From: UBA4615 sp046046245
GTDB taxonomy: Bacteria; Pseudomonadota; Gammaproteobacteria; Burkholderiales; Burkholderiaceae_E
Length of the DNA: 64,000 bases
Assembly: GCA_046046245.1 (NCBI GenBank)
Contig: JBJOKE010000054.1
Span: 98,855 to 162,854, forward strand
Direction: 5' to 3'
Of the stretch, positions 7,813 through 17,363 are shown one piece after another (positions within the stretch are counted from its first letter, which is position 1; each line of letters begins with the position of its first letter). Under the pieces are notes generated by a model. It made no database searches. It saw nothing but the letters and a program-made list of their open reading frames with translations, and was not told where the DNA came from. The translations under genes and the position numbers were made by a program.

Positions 7813-10266
7813 TCAGGCCGCGAAGGTCGCGTGCTTGCGGTCGTCGGCGTGCGCGAAGAAGCGCAGCGACAGCCGGTCCGACAGCAGCGCGGCGCCGTCG
7901 GCGAGCGCGTCCAGCTGCGCGGCCAGCGCCGCGTCGGGCACGAGCGCCGCGGCATCGGCGAGCGGACCGAGGTCCGCGAGCGCGGACGGCGCGAGGTCGG
8001 CACTGCCCGCGCCGAGCACGCGGTCGAGCCGCTCGAGCACCTGCGCGAGACCGCGCAGCTGGAACGCGACCGAGCGCGGATTGGTGTCGTCGCGCAGCAC
8101 GAGGTCGAGCACGGGCAGCCACTCGGGCTGACCGACGTAGCGCGACCGATAGGTGATCGACGAATCGCAGAACTCGAGCAGCCAGTCGAGGCCCGCCGAC
8201 CGCCCCTCTCGGACCGCGCAGGCGACGGCCGCGCAGATGCCGCGCAGCCGCTCGATCCGGCGGCCCAGCGACAGGAAGCGCCAGCCGGTGTCGCGGGTCA
8301 TGCCGTCGAGCGCGAAGCCCGACAGCGTGACCAGCCCGTTGACCACGCGATCGAGCAGCGCCATCGCCAGCGGCAGCTCGCGGAACGCGTCGAAGCCCGG
8401 GTCCTGCAGCAGCCGGTTGATCGTCCGCCAGTGGTCGACCGAGAGCCGGTCGCGCAGCGAGAACGCGGTCCGCTGCACCTGGTGCAGCGTGGTCCGCAGC
8501 CCGCCCATCCGGTCGGATTCGTAGAGCGCGTCGAGCAGCATCGCCTCGGGCGAGTCGGCGTCGGCGAGCATGCCGAGCGCGCGGCCGAGCGCGAGCAGCG
8601 GCGCCTGCGCGGGACGGTCGACGTCCTCGTCGACCGAGAAGCGCGGCAACGCGACGCGCAGCAGCCGCGCGGCGTCCTCGGCGCGCTCGGCGTAGCGGCC
8701 GAGCCAGAACAGGTTCTCGGCGGCCCGCGACGACAGGTTCGCCGCGCCGCTGCGCACGAGCTCGTCGGGCCCGACCGTGGAACGCAGCAGTGTCAGCGCG
8801 CCGTCGGGCGGCGCGCTCGACAGCACCCAGGTGTCCTTCGAGCCGCCGCCGCGCTGCATGGACACCACGCGCGCGTCGCGCGTGGAGGCGACCCGCGTGA
8901 GGCCGCCGGGCATCACCGTCCAGCCGGCGCGCGAGGCGACCGCGAACACGCGCAGCCCCACCGCGCGCGCGCCGAGGTGGCCGGGCCGCCCGCGGTCGTA
9001 GACCGGCGCCTGCGACAGCCGCACCAGCTCCTGCGCGATCCAGGCCTCGGGGTGGCGGCGGATCCGCGCGGCGAGCGCCCGGCTGCCCGCCGGGTCGAGG
9101 TCCATGCCGAAGACCGGCTCCTCGCGCAGCACCGGATCGGCCGGCTTGAAGACCAGCTGCGCACTGCGCGGCAGCGCGTCGGCGAGCGCAGCCGGCTCGC
9201 CCAGCCACCAGGTCGCGACCGAAGGCATCGCGAGCGGCTCGCCGAGCAGGCGCTCGGCGAGCCGCGGCAGGAAGCCCATCAGCGCACCGCCCTCGAACAG
9301 GCCCGAGCCGATCGCGTTGGCGACCAGCACGCTGCCGCGGCGCGCGCAGTCGACCAGGCCCGGCACGCCGAGCGCGGAATCGGAGCGCAGTTCGAGCGGA
9401 TCGCAGAAGTCGTCGTCCTGGCGGCGCAGGATCGCGTGGACGCGGCGAAGGCCCTCGACGGTCTTCAGCCAGACCTTGCCGCCGCGGACGGCGAGGTCGC
9501 CGCCCTCGACCAGCGTGAAGCCGAGGTAGCGCGCGAGCAGCGAGTGCTCGGAGTAGGTCTCGTTGTACGGGCCCGGCGTCAGCAGGACGGTCAGTGGCGG
9601 GCCGTCGCCGGCGGGCGCGAAGTCGCGCAGCGCGTCGCGCAGCGCGACGTAGAAGCCGGCGAGCCGCTGCGCGTGGAGATCGCGGAACAGCTTCGGGAAG
9701 ATCCGCGAGACGATCAGCCGGTTCTCGATCGCGTAGCCCGCGCCCGAAGGCGCCTGCGTGCGGTCGGCGACGACCCACCAGGAGCCGTCGGGCGAGCGCG
9801 CGAGATCGGCCGCGTAGACGATGAGCGGCGGCGCGCCGAGCGAGCCGATCCCGCAGGCCGGACGCTGGAACGCGCTGTGGCCCATCACCAGGCGCGGCGG
9901 GATCAGTCCCTCGGCGAGCAGGGTCTGCGCGCCGTAGACGTCGCGCAGCACCGCGTCGAGCAGCCGCGCACGCTGCGCGATGCCGGTCTCGATCGTCGCC
10001 CACTCGTCGGCGCCGATGATCATCGGCAGCGCGTCGAGCGCCCACGGACGCTCGGCGCCCTTGGGGTCGGCGTACATGTTGTAGGTCAGGCCGCTGTCCC
10101 GGATCTCGCGCTCGATGGTCGCGATGCGGTCGCGCATCCGCGCGGGCTCGGCCCGCGCGAGCATCTCGACGAGGCCGGCCCAGTGCGGCCGAGGGGCCCC
10201 GTCCGCGCCGAGCATCTCGTCGAAGCGGGGCTCGGCCCTCGGGTACGCCGCCAGCAGCTCACGCAC
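7813..10266 (-). CDS. Circularly permuted ATP-grasp / alpha-E fusion protein
   Basis: This 817-residue protein joins two domains that are separate genes in many bacteria. Residues about 60-470 are the circularly permuted ATP-grasp domain (DUF404/407 type), with GLTYNMYADPKG, TPGPYNETYSEHS, the ENRLIVSRIFPKL segment and VFKPADPVLRE, typical of the family. Residues about 505-800 are the all-helical alpha-E domain (DUF403), opening with LSSRAAENLFWLGRYAERAE. The ATP-grasp part is predicted to form amide bonds; alpha-E has no known activity. The GTG start at 10266 overlaps the stop of the upstream transglutaminase/DUF2126 gene by 8 bases. Family assignment is strong; the substrate is unknown. Confidence 0.92.
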   Translation of the reverse strand: MRELLAAYPRAEPRFDEMLGADGAPRPHWAGLVEMLARAEPARMRDRIATIEREIRDSGLTYNMYADPKGAERPWALDALPMIIGADEWATIETGIAQRARLLDAVLRDVYGAQTLLAEGLIPPRLVMGHSAFQRPACGIGSLGAPPLIVYAADLARSPDGSWWVVADRTQAPSGAGYAIENRLIVSRIFPKLFRDLHAQRLAGFYVALRDALRDFAPAGDGPPLTVLLTPGPYNETYSEHSLLARYLGFTLVEGGDLAVRGGKVWLKTVEGLRRVHAILRRQDDDFCDPLELRSDSALGVPGLVDCARRGSVLVANAIGSGLFEGGALMGFLPRLAERLLGEPLAMPSVATWWLGEPAALADALPRSAQLVFKPADPVLREEPVFGMDLDPAGSRALAARIRRHPEAWIAQELVRLSQAPVYDRGRPGHLGARAVGLRVFAVASRAGWTVMPGGLTRVASTRDARVVSMQRGGGSKDTWVLSSAPPDGALTLLRSTVGPDELVRSGAANLSSRAAENLFWLGRYAERAEDAARLLRVALPRFSVDEDVDRPAQAPLLALGRALGMLADADSPEAMLLDALYESDRMGGLRTTLHQVQRTAFSLRDRLSVDHWRTINRLLQDPGFDAFRELPLAMALLDRVVNGLVTLSGFALDGMTRDTGWRFLSLGRRIERLRGICAAVACAVREGRSAGLDWLLEFCDSSITYRSRYVGQPEWLPVLDLVLRDDTNPRSVAFQLRGLAQVLERLDRVLGAGSADLAPSALADLGPLADAAALVPDAALAAQLDALADGAALLSDRLSLRFFAHADDRKHATFAA

Positions 10267-13200
10267 GCCGCAGGTCCAGCGTGCAGGGCGATTCCGGATC
10301 GATCCGGGCCGGGGTCGGGATCATCTCGCCAGGGGTGTGTCCCATCCTGAAGAAGCGCGCGAGCCGCCGCGCCTCCGCCTCGTAGGCGTTGACCGGGAAG
10401 GTCGTGTGGTTCCGGCCCCCGGGGTGCGCGACATGATACTGGCAACCGCCGATCGAACGCCGGTTCCAGAGGTCCACGAGATCCACCGTCAGCGGCGCGT
10501 GCACGCCGATCGTCGGGTGCAGGCACGAGGCCGGCCACCAGGCGCGATAGCGGACGCCGCCGGCGCGCGTGCCGTCGGGACCGACGGCCCTGAGCGGCAC
10601 GCAGCGGCCGTTGACCGCGATCGCGTGGCGGCCGTCGACCAGCCCTCGCGCCGAGATCTCGATCCGCTCGAGCGAGGAGTCGACGTAGCGGACGGTGCCG
10701 CCCGCGGCGCCCTCCTCGCCCATCACCGGCCAGGGCTCGAGCGCCATCCGCAGCTCGACCTGCACACCGCCCGCCTCGAAGTCGCCGAGCGTCGGGAAGC
10801 GGAAGGCCCGGTGCGGCGCGAACCAGTCGAGCTCGAACGGGAAGCCGTGCGCGCGCAGGTCCTCGACCACCTCGCGCAGGTCCTCGAGCACGAACGAGGG
10901 CAGCATGAAGCGGTCGTGCAGCGCGGTGCCCCAGCGCGGCAGCGTCCGCGCGTCGAGGGGCGAGGCCCAGAACCGCGCGATCAGTGCGCGCAGCAGCAGC
11001 ATCTGCACGAGGCTCATCCGCGCGTGCGGCGGCATCTCGAAGCCGCGCAGCTCGAGCAGGCCCAGCCGCCCGCTCGACGAGTCGGGCGAATAGAGCTTGT
11101 CGATGCAGAACTCGGCGCGGTGCGTGTTGCCGGTCACGTCGACCAGCAGGTTGCGCAGCAGCCGGTCGACGAGCCAGGGCGGACACGCACTCGGCCCCTG
11201 CGCCTGCAGCCGAGCGAGCTCGGCGAACGCGATCTCGAGCTCGCGGACCGCGTCGTGCCGCGCCTCGTCGATCCTCGGCGCCTGGCTGGTCGGGCCGATG
11301 AACAGGCCCGAGAACAGGTACGACAGCGAAGGGTGCGCGAGCCACCAGGCGATCATCGACGCGAGCACGTCGGGGCGGCGCAGGAACGGCGAGTCGGCGG
11401 GCGTCGCGCCGCCCATCACCACGTGGTTGCCGCCGCCGGTGCCGACGTGTCGGCCGTCGAGCATGAACTTCTCGGTCGACAGCCGCGTGAGCTGCGCGGC
11501 ATCGTAGAGCGCAGTCGTGCGCGAGACCAGCTCGTCCCACGACGCGGCGGGCGCGACGTTGACCTCGATGACGCCCGGGTCCGGCGTGATGCGGAGCACC
11601 GCGAGGCGCGGGTCCTTGGGCGGCTCGTAGCCCTCGAACACCACCTTCGATCCGGTGTCGCGCGCGGCGGCCTCGACCGCGGCCACCAGCTGCAGGTACT
11701 CGTCGAGGTTCGCCGCGGGCGGCATGAAGACGTAGAGGTGACCGTCGCGCGGCTCGATGCAGAGCGCGGTGCGCACGACGCCGGCGAACGCGGCGCCGCC
11801 GGTCGGCAGCCCCCCGCCCGCGCCCGCGCCCGGCCCCGGGTCCGCGACGTCCTGCGCGACGCGCGGCGACGGCCGGCGCGCCTGCACGCGCGCGTCGGCG
11901 CCGGGCTCGGGGCTCGCCATCGTCGGGACGATCCCCTGCTCGCGACCGGGCCGTCCGGGGATCGTCCACGCGCCCCGCGTGGGCAGCAGCGCCGCGTGCG
12001 GCGGCAGCGGCGCCTCCTCGTGCGTGGGGTCGGCGGGGTGGAGCCACGGGTAGTCGGTGGGTGCGACCCAGGGCAGCGACTGCAGCGGCAGCCGGTAGCC
12101 GAGCGCCGAGTCGCCGGGCGCGAGGTAGCAGCGGCGCGTGCGCAGCGGCCAGTCGGTGGTCTGCCACAGCTGCTGCGGCTGCGCGATCCGCGGGCCGCGG
12201 CGCGCGACCGGGTTCGGCGCGAGCGGCAGCACCCAGCCCACCGCGTTCGACAGGCCGCGCTCGAAGACGCGTGCGAGGCGCTCGCGCTCCATCGGATCGT
12301 CGAGCTTCGAGTCGAGCGGATCGACGTTGACCGGCAGCTGCAGCTCGCGGCGCGCGAAGTGGTACGGGTCCTCGTAGGCCTCGAACGCGTGGCGCGGATC
12401 GAGGCCGAGCCGCGCGGCGACCGCGGTCACCAGCGCGTGCGCGTCGTCGACGCCGGCCGGCGCCGCGGGACGCGGCAGCGCGCCGAAGACGCCGCCGCCG
12501 GCCTCGGATGCGAGGATCGACGGATCGGCGACGATCGGCTCGCCGTCCTTGCGCCAGAACCAGTTCAGCGACCAGCGCGGCAGCTGCTCGCCCGGATACC
12601 ACTTGCCCTGGCCGAAGTGCGGCAGCCCGTTCGCGCCGTGCGTCGCGGCCATCCGCTCGAGCAGCTCGCCGGCGAGCCGGCGCTTGGTCGGGCCGAGCGC
12701 CTCGGTGTTCCACTGCGCGCCGTCGCGGTCGTCGATCGACACGAAGGTCGGCTCGCCGCCCTGCGTGAGGCGCACGTCGTCGGCGGCGAGGCGCGCGTCG
12801 ACCGCGCGGCCGAGCGCGTCGATCGCGGCCCACTGCGCGTCGTCGTAGGGCCGGGTGACCCGCGGCGCCTCGTGGGCGCGACGCACGCTCATCGAATGCG
12901 TGAACGTGCACTCGGCCGGCTCGACCAGCCCCTCGACCGGCGCGGCCGACGAGGGCTCGGGCGAGCACGCCAGCGGGATGTGGCCCTCTCCGGCGAGCAG
13001 GCCCGACGTGGGGTCGAGGCCGACCCAGCCCGCGCCCGGCAGGTAGACCTCGCACCAGGCGTGCAGGTCGGTGAAGTCGCGGTCGGTGCCGCTCGGGCCG
13101 TCGAGCGACTTCACGTCGGGCACGAGCTGGATCAGGTAGCCCGAGACGAAACGCGCAGCCAGCCCCAGATGGCGCAGCAGCTGCACCAGCAGCCACGCCG

Positions 13201-13747
13201 AGTCGCGGCACGAGCCCGAGGCCTTCGTGAGCGTCTCCTCGGGCGTCTGCACGCCGTGCTCGAGCCGGATCAGGTAGCGGACCTCCTGCTGCAGCCTCCG
13301 GTTCAGCTCGACGAGGAAGTCCACCGTCGGGGTCTCGACGCGCGGGATCGCGGCGAGGCGGGCGGCGAACGCGGGGGTGGCCTCGACGCGCTCCAGGTAG
13401 GGCGCGAGCTCGCGGCGCTGCGCGTCGGTGTAGTCGAAGGGAACGGTCTCGGCCTGCGGCTCGAGGAAGAAGTCGAACGGGTTGAAGACCGCCATCTCGG
13501 CGATCAGGTCGATCTCGATCCGGAACGTCGTCGTGCGCTCGGGCACGACCAGCCGCGCGAGCCAGTTCGACTGCGGGTCCTGCTGCCAGTTGAGGAAGTG
13601 CTGCGCGGGCTCGACCCGCATCGAATACGACAGGATGCGGGTTCGGGAATGCGGCGCGGGGCGCAGGCGCACGACCTGCGGCCCCAGGGCGACCGGGCGG
13701 TCGTAGACGTAGTGGCTGACGTGGTTCAGCGCGACGTGGATCGACAC
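10259..13747 (-). CDS. Transglutaminase / DUF2126 putative amidoligase fusion
   Basis: A 1162-residue protein. Residues 1-300 form a bacterial transglutaminase-like module: an N-terminal beta domain (SIHVALNHVSHYVYDRPV) and the catalytic triad C180 (GSCRDSAW), H229 (DLHAWCEVY) and D245 (GLDPTSG). The rest is DUF2126, a putative amidoligase domain, recognisable by TQGGEPTFVSIDDRDG near 360, GKWYPGEQLPRW, the STEKFMLDGRHVGTGGGNH stretch and GNTHRAEFCIDKLYSPDS. I chose GTG 13747 because homologues begin MSIHVALNH and GGAG lies 9 bases upstream; the frame is open further but the extra residues are low-complexity. It is first in the operon with the ATP-grasp/alpha-E and second transglutaminase genes, a module predicted to make and trim peptide-like tags. 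Confidence 0.92.
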   Translation of the reverse strand: MSIHVALNHVSHYVYDRPVALGPQVVRLRPAPHSRTRILSYSMRVEPAQHFLNWQQDPQSNWLARLVVPERTTTFRIEIDLIAEMAVFNPFDFFLEPQAETVPFDYTDAQRRELAPYLERVEATPAFAARLAAIPRVETPTVDFLVELNRRLQQEVRYLIRLEHGVQTPEETLTKASGSCRDSAWLLVQLLRHLGLAARFVSGYLIQLVPDVKSLDGPSGTDRDFTDLHAWCEVYLPGAGWVGLDPTSGLLAGEGHIPLACSPEPSSAAPVEGLVEPAECTFTHSMSVRRAHEAPRVTRPYDDAQWAAIDALGRAVDARLAADDVRLTQGGEPTFVSIDDRDGAQWNTEALGPTKRRLAGELLERMAATHGANGLPHFGQGKWYPGEQLPRWSLNWFWRKDGEPIVADPSILASEAGGGVFGALPRPAAPAGVDDAHALVTAVAARLGLDPRHAFEAYEDPYHFARRELQLPVNVDPLDSKLDDPMERERLARVFERGLSNAVGWVLPLAPNPVARRGPRIAQPQQLWQTTDWPLRTRRCYLAPGDSALGYRLPLQSLPWVAPTDYPWLHPADPTHEEAPLPPHAALLPTRGAWTIPGRPGREQGIVPTMASPEPGADARVQARRPSPRVAQDVADPGPGAGAGGGLPTGGAAFAGVVRTALCIEPRDGHLYVFMPPAANLDEYLQLVAAVEAAARDTGSKVVFEGYEPPKDPRLAVLRITPDPGVIEVNVAPAASWDELVSRTTALYDAAQLTRLSTEKFMLDGRHVGTGGGNHVVMGGATPADSPFLRRPDVLASMIAWWLAHPSLSYLFSGLFIGPTSQAPRIDEARHDAVRELEIAFAELARLQAQGPSACPPWLVDRLLRNLLVDVTGNTHRAEFCIDKLYSPDSSSGRLGLLELRGFEMPPHARMSLVQMLLLRALIARFWASPLDARTLPRWGTALHDRFMLPSFVLEDLREVVEDLRAHGFPFELDWFAPHRAFRFPTLGDFEAGGVQVELRMALEPWPVMGEEGAAGGTVRYVDSSLERIEISARGLVDGRHAIAVNGRCVPLRAVGPDGTRAGGVRYRAWWPASCLHPTIGVHAPLTVDLVDLWNRRSIGGCQYHVAHPGGRNHTTFPVNAYEAEARRLARFFRMGHTPGEMIPTPARIDPESPCTLDLRRA

Positions 13748-13835
13748 GAGGCAGGGCTCCGGTGGGCCGTCCGCACGCCGGCACGATGCCGGGCCGCGAT
13801 GGCCGGCCCCCTGCGACGCAATCGTCGTGCCACCT

Positions 13836-13861
13836 CGACGGTGCGGCGGCGGGCACCGTCG
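13836..13861 (-). terminator. Stem-loop between the glycosyltransferase and DUF2126 genes
   Basis: Perfect nine-base arms CGACGGTGC (13836-13844) and GCACCGTCG (13853-13861) flank an eight-base GC loop, 70 bases after the glycosyltransferase stop and 90 before the DUF2126 start. No U-tract follows. It could end the upstream overlapping-gene operon and so separate it from the amidoligase operon. Confidence 0.4.
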
Positions 13862-13930
13862 CGGGGCGGTTCCCCCACGGGGCGCACCGCCGCGGCGCGG
13901 GCGCACCGCGGCGCGGCGCGCGGGCGGGAC

Positions 13931-14962
13931 TCAGCGCTGCGCAGCGACCGTCTCCTCGAGTCGCCGCGCGATCGCGGCCGGCTCGATCGCGGCCATGCAC
14001 GGACACTCGGGGGTGCCGCGCGGACAGCGCACGCAGGCCTCGCGCGGCGCGAGGACCGCCTGCACACGCGGGCCGATCGGCCCCCAGCGCACAGTGTCCA
14101 TGCCGGGCAGGTCGACGAACAGGCCGATCGTCGGTGCGCCGCGCAGCGCGGCGAGGTGCATCGGGCCGGTGCTGTTCGACAGCACCGCGTCCATCGACGG
14201 CAGCGTGCGCAGCAGGTCGGGGATGGTGAAGCCGCGGGTCGCGTCGGTGACCTGCGGCAGCGAGAACAGCCGCGGCGCCGCGGCGCGCAGCGCGTCGCCC
14301 TCGGCGGGCGTGCCGTTGATCACGAAGTTGAAGCGATCGGCCGGCAGCGCCTCGATCAGCGACAGGTAGTGCCGCAGCGGCCACTCCTTGCCATTGCCGT
14401 TCGAGCGGACCTGCAGCAGCACGTTCGCGACGCCGGGGCGCAGCGGCCAGCCGGGCGCGGCGGCGGCCCCCGGGCCCCCATCCGGCGCGAGCCCCGCGAG
14501 GGCCCACAGCGCCTCGCGCGGCATCGCCGTGTCCGCGACGAAGGGCGCGAGCAGGCCGAGGTTCAGCTGGGCCTCGTGCAGCGTCGAGCCGCGGCGACGC
14601 ACGACCGGCCGCAGGTTGCACCAGACCCAGTGCCACCAGCGCCGCGCGGTCCCCACGCGCAGCGGCACGCCGGCGCGCGCGGCCGCACGCGCCAGCCCGC
14701 GCGACGGGAACGCGAAGATCACCGCGTCGGGCCGCAGCGCGCGCAGGTCGCGCTCGAACGCGGCCTCGTCGGTGACGACGATCACGTCGTCGACGAAACG
14801 CGACGCCGCCGCCACGTCGCGCGCATAGCGGCGGACCGCGAACCGCACGGTGCAGCCCGGCACCGCGCGCTTGAGCAGCCCGGCCATCGGCAGCGCGAGC
14901 GCGACGTCGCCGAGGTTGTCGTGGCGCAGGATCACGAACGAGCGGGCGTCGGCCGGCTTCAC
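13931..14962 (-). CDS. Glycosyltransferase family 9 (heptosyltransferase-like)
   Basis: This 343-residue protein belongs to GT9, the ADP-heptose:LPS heptosyltransferase family, and would add a sugar to the LPS core at the inner face of the cytoplasmic membrane. The N-terminal Rossmann domain opens SFVILRHDNLGDVALALPMA, with the glycine loop of GT9. The donor site contains VLLQVRSNGNGKEWPLRHY and VLSNSTGPMHLAALRG near residues 254-268, the family signature. A cysteine cluster near the C-terminus (CVRCPRGTPECPC) is less usual and might bind metal. The GTG start at 14962 overlaps the O-antigen-ligase stop by four bases, so the two are translationally coupled and both probably act on surface polysaccharide. 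Confidence 0.88.
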   Translation of the reverse strand: MKPADARSFVILRHDNLGDVALALPMAGLLKRAVPGCTVRFAVRRYARDVAAASRFVDDVIVVTDEAAFERDLRALRPDAVIFAFPSRGLARAAARAGVPLRVGTARRWWHWVWCNLRPVVRRRGSTLHEAQLNLGLLAPFVADTAMPREALWALAGLAPDGGPGAAAAPGWPLRPGVANVLLQVRSNGNGKEWPLRHYLSLIEALPADRFNFVINGTPAEGDALRAAAPRLFSLPQVTDATRGFTIPDLLRTLPSMDAVLSNSTGPMHLAALRGAPTIGLFVDLPGMDTVRWGPIGPRVQAVLAPREACVRCPRGTPECPCMAAIEPAAIARRLEETVAAQR

Positions 14963-16242
14963 GTCGCGCCCTGCCCGCGCGCATCGAGCGAGCGGCCCGC
15001 GGCCAGCGCGAGCAGCAGGCCGAAGTGATAGCCGGTCCAGCCGACGTTGAGGAGGCAGTTCACCAGCCCCGCGGCCACGTAGACCACCACGCAGCCTCGG
15101 ACCAGCCAGCGCCAGCGGTCGTCGAACCGCCCGGCGCGCCGCCAGAGCGCCACGAGCCCGCCCAGCAGCAGCACCAGACCGACCGCGCCGAGTTCGGCGC
15201 CCACGTAGAGGAACTCCTGGTGCGGATCGTGGTAGACCGGGGCCGACTCGCGACGCTTCGCGCGGTACATGTCGGCCGACATCGTCGGATACGACTCGAT
15301 GCCGTGACCGAGTATCGGCGACGCGGCGATCATCCGCGCGGCGTTCGACCACATCTCGATCCGCTCGCCCGTCGCGTTGAACGCGCCACGATCGCGGTAG
15401 GCGCGGAGTTCGCCGGCGGTGTCGGCGAGGCGCTGGCTGCCGCCCAGGCCACCGATCGTCCCGGCGGCGAGCAGCGCGGCCGCCAGCGCGGCGCCGCCCA
15501 CCAGCCTCCAGCCGCCGCGCGCGTGCATCAGGTAGAGCAGCACGCCGGCCGACGCGAGCCAGCCGGTGCGCCCCTGCAGCAGCCACAGCATCTGGATCGC
15601 GGTGGCGATGGCCAGCAGGGCGAGCGCGGTCCGCAACCGGGGCGACGGCGCGGCCTCGAGCAGCGCGGTGCCGGCGGCCCACAGCAGCAGCAGCGACAGG
15701 TGCACGCTCTGCCGGATCCGGTCGCTGAACACGTAGACGTCGGGGGCGATCCAGGTGCCGTCCGGCCAGAAGCGGTTGGTCTCGTGGGTGGCCTTCGCGA
15801 AGGGCAGCGGCCACGCGGCCTGGATCCAGCCCAGGACCAGCACCAGCGCGAGCGACGCGAGCAGCGCGGCGAGCACGCGATCGCGCCAGCGCGGCTCGGC
15901 GAGCGCGGCACCGAAGAGCAGCGGCATCAGCAGCACGCGGTAGCTGGAGAGCTGCGCGACCGCCGGCCCCGGCGGCGCGGACGACCACAGCATGCTCGCC
16001 GCGTAGAGCACGAAGAGCGCGATGCCGCCCGCGACCACCGGATCGCGCAGCAGCCGGCGCGGCAGGTCACGCTCGAGCACGACGCAGGCGAGGCAGGCCA
16101 GCACGCCGAGCGCGAAGAAGGCGTTGAACGGCGCCTTGCCGATCGGAATGAAGAGCGCGCAGCCGACGGCGCACAGGCCGAGCAGGTCGCGCGCGCGGCG
16201 CGCGGCCGGCGACGGCGGGGCGATGGCGAGCGCCGCGTTCAC
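14959..16242 (-). CDS. O-antigen ligase family membrane protein (Wzy_C)
   Basis: A 427-residue integral membrane protein with about eleven hydrophobic segments and a large periplasmic loop. That loop holds GERIEMWSNAARMIAASPIL, GHGIESYPTM and HDPHQEFLYVGAELGAVGL. The pairing 'G-G-ES/Y' plus 'H-N/DPHxxFL' is the Wzy_C signature shared by WaaL O-antigen ligases and some polymerases. Such enzymes transfer or join undecaprenyl-linked glycans at the periplasmic face. The GTG start at 16242 overlaps the stop of the peptidase gene by four bases, and its own stop overlaps the GT9 start. It could be ligase or polymerase; which one cannot be told from sequence alone. Confidence 0.87.
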   Translation of the reverse strand: MNAALAIAPPSPAARRARDLLGLCAVGCALFIPIGKAPFNAFFALGVLACLACVVLERDLPRRLLRDPVVAGGIALFVLYAASMLWSSAPPGPAVAQLSSYRVLLMPLLFGAALAEPRWRDRVLAALLASLALVLVLGWIQAAWPLPFAKATHETNRFWPDGTWIAPDVYVFSDRIRQSVHLSLLLLWAAGTALLEAAPSPRLRTALALLAIATAIQMLWLLQGRTGWLASAGVLLYLMHARGGWRLVGGAALAAALLAAGTIGGLGGSQRLADTAGELRAYRDRGAFNATGERIEMWSNAARMIAASPILGHGIESYPTMSADMYRAKRRESAPVYHDPHQEFLYVGAELGAVGLVLLLGGLVALWRRAGRFDDRWRWLVRGCVVVYVAAGLVNCLLNVGWTGYHFGLLLALAAGRSLDARGQGAT

Positions 16243-17363
16243 GTCGCCCCCCCCGGTCCGCGCCACGGCGAGGCGGCCTCGGCGGGCCGGCCGCCGAGCG
16301 CCCGCAGCCGCGCGTCGCGCTCGGCCTTCGGCAGCGCCACCAGCTCGCGGACCGCCGCGTAGAACCGCGGCAGATCGCCGCCCTCGCGCGCGAGGATCGC
16401 GCGGAATGCCGGCAACAGGTCGTTGTAGGCGCCGACCGCGGCGAGCTGCGGGTTCGTCGGCCCGGTCGCGAAGAACCGGTCGTAGCCGGCGAAGCCGCCC
16501 CAGGCGGCCTTCAGCGCGGCGTAGTCGGCACGCAGCGCGTCGAAGGCCCGCGCCTTGCCGGCGCGCTTGGCCGCGTCGTCGCCCGCGCCCGCGTAGACCG
16601 CGGCCAGCGCGTCCTTGGAGCGTCGCAGCAGCGCGACGAAGTCCTCCCGGCGGCGCGCGTGCTCGCGGTACGCACGCTCGACGCCGGGGTCGGCCCGCCA
16701 GGCGAGCCAGCGCTCGACGCCCGCCTCCTCGACCGCGGTCGCGAAGGACTCGTTGAACGCCGTGTCGCCCGACACGTAGAGCAGCTGGTGGGCCAGCTCG
16801 TGGAAGACCAGCCGCGCGAGCTCGGCCTCCGGATAGGCGATGAAGGTCGACAGCAGCGGGTCGTCGAACCAGCCGAGCGTGGAGTAGGCGGGCACGCCGC
16901 CGACGTGCGTCTCCAGCCCGCGCTCGCGCAGGCGCAGCGCGAAGGCCTCGGCCGCCTCGCGGTCGTAGTAGCCGCGGTAGGCGACGCAGCCGGCCACCGG
17001 GAAACACCAGCGCTCCAGGCGCAGCGACAGCTCGGGGGTGGCGAACACGTTCCAGAGGACGAACGGCCGCTCGAGCGCCGAATACATCGCGTAGCTGCCG
17101 TTGTCGGGCAACCCGAGCTCGCGGCTCGCGAACGCGCGGATCTCGCGGGCCCGCTCGAGGCGCGACCGCAGCGTCGGGTCGGTGGCGGGGTCGGCGATCA
17201 CGGCATCGAGCGGCTTGGCTCGGCGGACGACGTCGAGGTGGCCGACCATCGACTGCCAGTAGTAGGCCGGCCCGTCGGTCCACGCGGCACAGCCGCCGAG
17301 CAGCACCGTCGCGAGCGCGGCGGCCGCGATCCTCGTGCCGCGCCTACGCATCCGCGGCGGCAC
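16239..17363 (-). CDS. Putative aminopeptidase lipoprotein (HExxH zinc protease)
   Basis: A 374-residue protein with a lipoprotein signal: a basic start, a hydrophobic stretch and the lipobox LLGGC with C25 as the lipidated residue, so it is anchored in the periplasm. The body matches the 'predicted aminopeptidase' family: YYWQSMVGHLDVVRRAKPLD near the N-terminus, GGVPAYSTLGWFDDPLLSTF, then the zinc site H188-E-L-A-H192 and a likely third ligand E205 in NESFATAVEE. The start (17363, or internal ATG 17351) overlaps the molybdopterin-enzyme gene by up to 20 bases. Its place between a redox enzyme and O-antigen genes does not explain the substrate. Confidence 0.87.
   Translation of the reverse strand: MPPRMRRRGTRIAAAALATVLLGGCAAWTDGPAYYWQSMVGHLDVVRRAKPLDAVIADPATDPTLRSRLERAREIRAFASRELGLPDNGSYAMYSALERPFVLWNVFATPELSLRLERWCFPVAGCVAYRGYYDREAAEAFALRLRERGLETHVGGVPAYSTLGWFDDPLLSTFIAYPEAELARLVFHELAHQLLYVSGDTAFNESFATAVEEAGVERWLAWRADPGVERAYREHARRREDFVALLRRSKDALAAVYAGAGDDAAKRAGKARAFDALRADYAALKAAWGGFAGYDRFFATGPTNPQLAAVGAYNDLLPAFRAILAREGGDLPRFYAAVRELVALPKAERDARLRALGGRPAEAASPWRGPGGAT

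Noticed and set aside
7792..10350. An 852-codon plus-strand frame opposite the ATP-grasp/alpha-E gene
   Set aside because: Low-complexity, Arg/Glu-rich, without a credible ribosome site; a shadow of the real gene.
10115..15028. A 1637-codon plus-strand open frame antisense to the DUF2126 and glycosyltransferase genes
   Set aside because: Its translation is Arg/Ala/Gly/Val-rich with no family motif, and the opposite strand carries well-supported enzymes. Long antisense frames are expected at this GC content.
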